From the NCBI GenBank assembly GCA_035299085.1, contig DATGXG010000013.1, positions 221,262 through 285,261 of the forward strand: a stretch of 64,000 bases of DNA, given 5' to 3'. This DNA is from Bacteroidales bacterium (GTDB lineage: Bacteria; Bacteroidota; Bacteroidia; Bacteroidales; UBA10428). Position 1 is the first letter of the stretch, and every line of letters begins with the position of its first letter. The notes beneath the pieces are model-generated. The model did not search any database, had not been told where the DNA came from, and saw only the letters and a list, made by a program, of their open reading frames with translations. The position numbers and the translations under genes are program-made. This document shows, piece by piece, positions 63,350-64,000 of this stretch.

Positions 63350-64000
63350 ATGCAATTAAAACGCCGTGATTTTATCAAGATCGGCGGTATCACTGCAGCA
63401 GGTGCAATGGTCATCCCCTCCTTTCTTCAATCATGCAAAGGTGTTAAGCTTTCGGATAATATTGAAAGCTATCTGAAGCATTTTGAGGTTGACCAGAAGC
63501 TTTTAAATAAGGTGATATCAGCCGCAATGGAAAAGGGTGCCGACTATGCCGACCTCTTTTTTGAACATACTCTCAGGAATACCTGTGCTCTTGAGGACAA
63601 CAAAGTGAACAGCGCCTATTCGAATGTCGCTTCCGGGGTGGGCATACGGGTTCTGAAAGGTGATCAGACCGGGTATGCTTATTCGGAAACCATTAGCGAA
63701 GAGGCTATGCTTAAAGCAGCACGAACTGCTGCAAATATTGCTAACGCCTCGGCAAAAGAAGCCCCGGTTGACATCAAAGAACTTACAGTTCCGAATTATT
63801 ACCCGGTAACTAATTCCTGGGAACAAACATCGATAAAAGACAAGATTCCTTTCCTGCAACGATTGAATGACGGCATTTTTGCCGGTGACAAACGCGTTAC
63901 AAAAGTGAATGTATACCAGAACGACAGCAGTTCTTATATTCTTTTCTATAATTCAGAAGGTCTTCTTGCTTATGACTACCGTCCGATGGTTGCCCTGAGC
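63350..64000 (+). CDS. TldD/PmbA-family metalloprotease-like protein, Tat-exported, truncated at window end
   Basis: The first 217 residues are present; the frame is open at the right edge. It begins with a twin-arginine signal (KRRDFIKIGGITAAG), with a possible lipobox FLQSC at residues 26-30. The mature part has the N-terminal TldD domain: MEKGADYADLFFEHT near 60-74, the AYSNVASGVGIRVLKGDQTGYAYSE segment near 86-110 and LLAYDYRPMVALS at the edge. TldD/PmbA proteins degrade peptide tags or leaders and are usually cytoplasmic, so the export signal is notable. The zinc site lies beyond the window. Confidence 0.85.
   Translation, partial: MQLKRRDFIKIGGITAAGAMVIPSFLQSCKGVKLSDNIESYLKHFEVDQKLLNKVISAAMEKGADYADLFFEHTLRNTCALEDNKVNSAYSNVASGVGIRVLKGDQTGYAYSETISEEAMLKAARTAANIANASAKEAPVDIKELTVPNYYPVTNSWEQTSIKDKIPFLQRLNDGIFAGDKRVTKVNVYQNDSSSYILFYNSEGLLAYDYRPMVALS

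Overview
The window looks like chromosomal DNA of a Bacteroidota member, most likely an anaerobic Bacteroidales-type organism. The evidence is two SusC/SusD glycan-uptake loci, a secreted amylase with a C-terminal type IX secretion sorting domain, an ECF sigma/FecR pair, promoters of the TTTG-N19/20-TAnnTTTG type, and a folP-cdaA pair. Genes are tightly packed; several convergent pairs overlap by 4-8 bp, and many gene junctions carry short tandem or palindromic repeats instead of ordinary terminators.

Layout. 0-4 kb: end of plsY, cdaA and folP, a thymidylate kinase and a DoxX/MauE-like membrane protein. 4-7 kb: a putative operon of a YceI protein, a porin-like barrel, a second divergent YceI protein and an Rrf2 regulator with four cysteines, preceded by a perfect inverted repeat. 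7-8.8 kb: three small proteins of unknown function. 8.8-12.2 kb: a split cobalamin methyl-transfer module (reactivation domain, corrinoid protein, homocysteine methyltransferase) divergent from a URO-D-type methyltransferase, with a near-perfect inverted repeat between them. 12.2-18.5 kb: tpiA, prmA and a 1500-residue exported protein of unknown function. 18.8-23.1 kb: a comB-like phosphatase, serC, serA and a DUF1015 protein.

23.2-40.6 kb is a starch/maltose system. A minus-strand susC-susD-susE/F-amylase operon handles surface binding, import and hydrolysis. Divergent from it lie a LacI regulator and then a plus-strand set: MFS sugar transporter, beta-phosphoglucomutase, GH65 disaccharide phosphorylase and a GH13 maltodextrinase. 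The same 12-bp GCAAACGTTTGC-type operator lies between susC and lacI and upstream of the transporter gene, so one regulator probably controls both arms. A REP-type transposase with its own 64-bp-period palindrome array sits between lacI and the transporter.

40.8-54.8 kb is a second, ECF sigma/FecR-controlled locus: SusC with STN domain, SusD, GH2 beta-galactosidase, a two-domain esterase and a GH29 alpha-L-fucosidase. Together these suggest a fucose- and galactose-bearing, probably acylated glycan. 54.9-64 kb is mostly housekeeping: purC, phoH, SAM hydrolase, mazG, an orphan Hpt protein, a nitrilase-type amidase, a SlyD-like isomerase, a beta-barrel protein, an SRAP DNA-protein crosslink protein, a lipoprotein, tRNA-Asp and the start of a Tat-exported TldD-like protein. 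A roughly 400-bp palindrome-rich region lies before the tRNA.

No phage, CRISPR array, rRNA or replication origin was seen. The items most worth a second look are the Rrf2/YceI/porin operon, the split corrinoid system with its shared divergent palindrome, the REP transposase array, and the families of inverted repeats at gene junctions.
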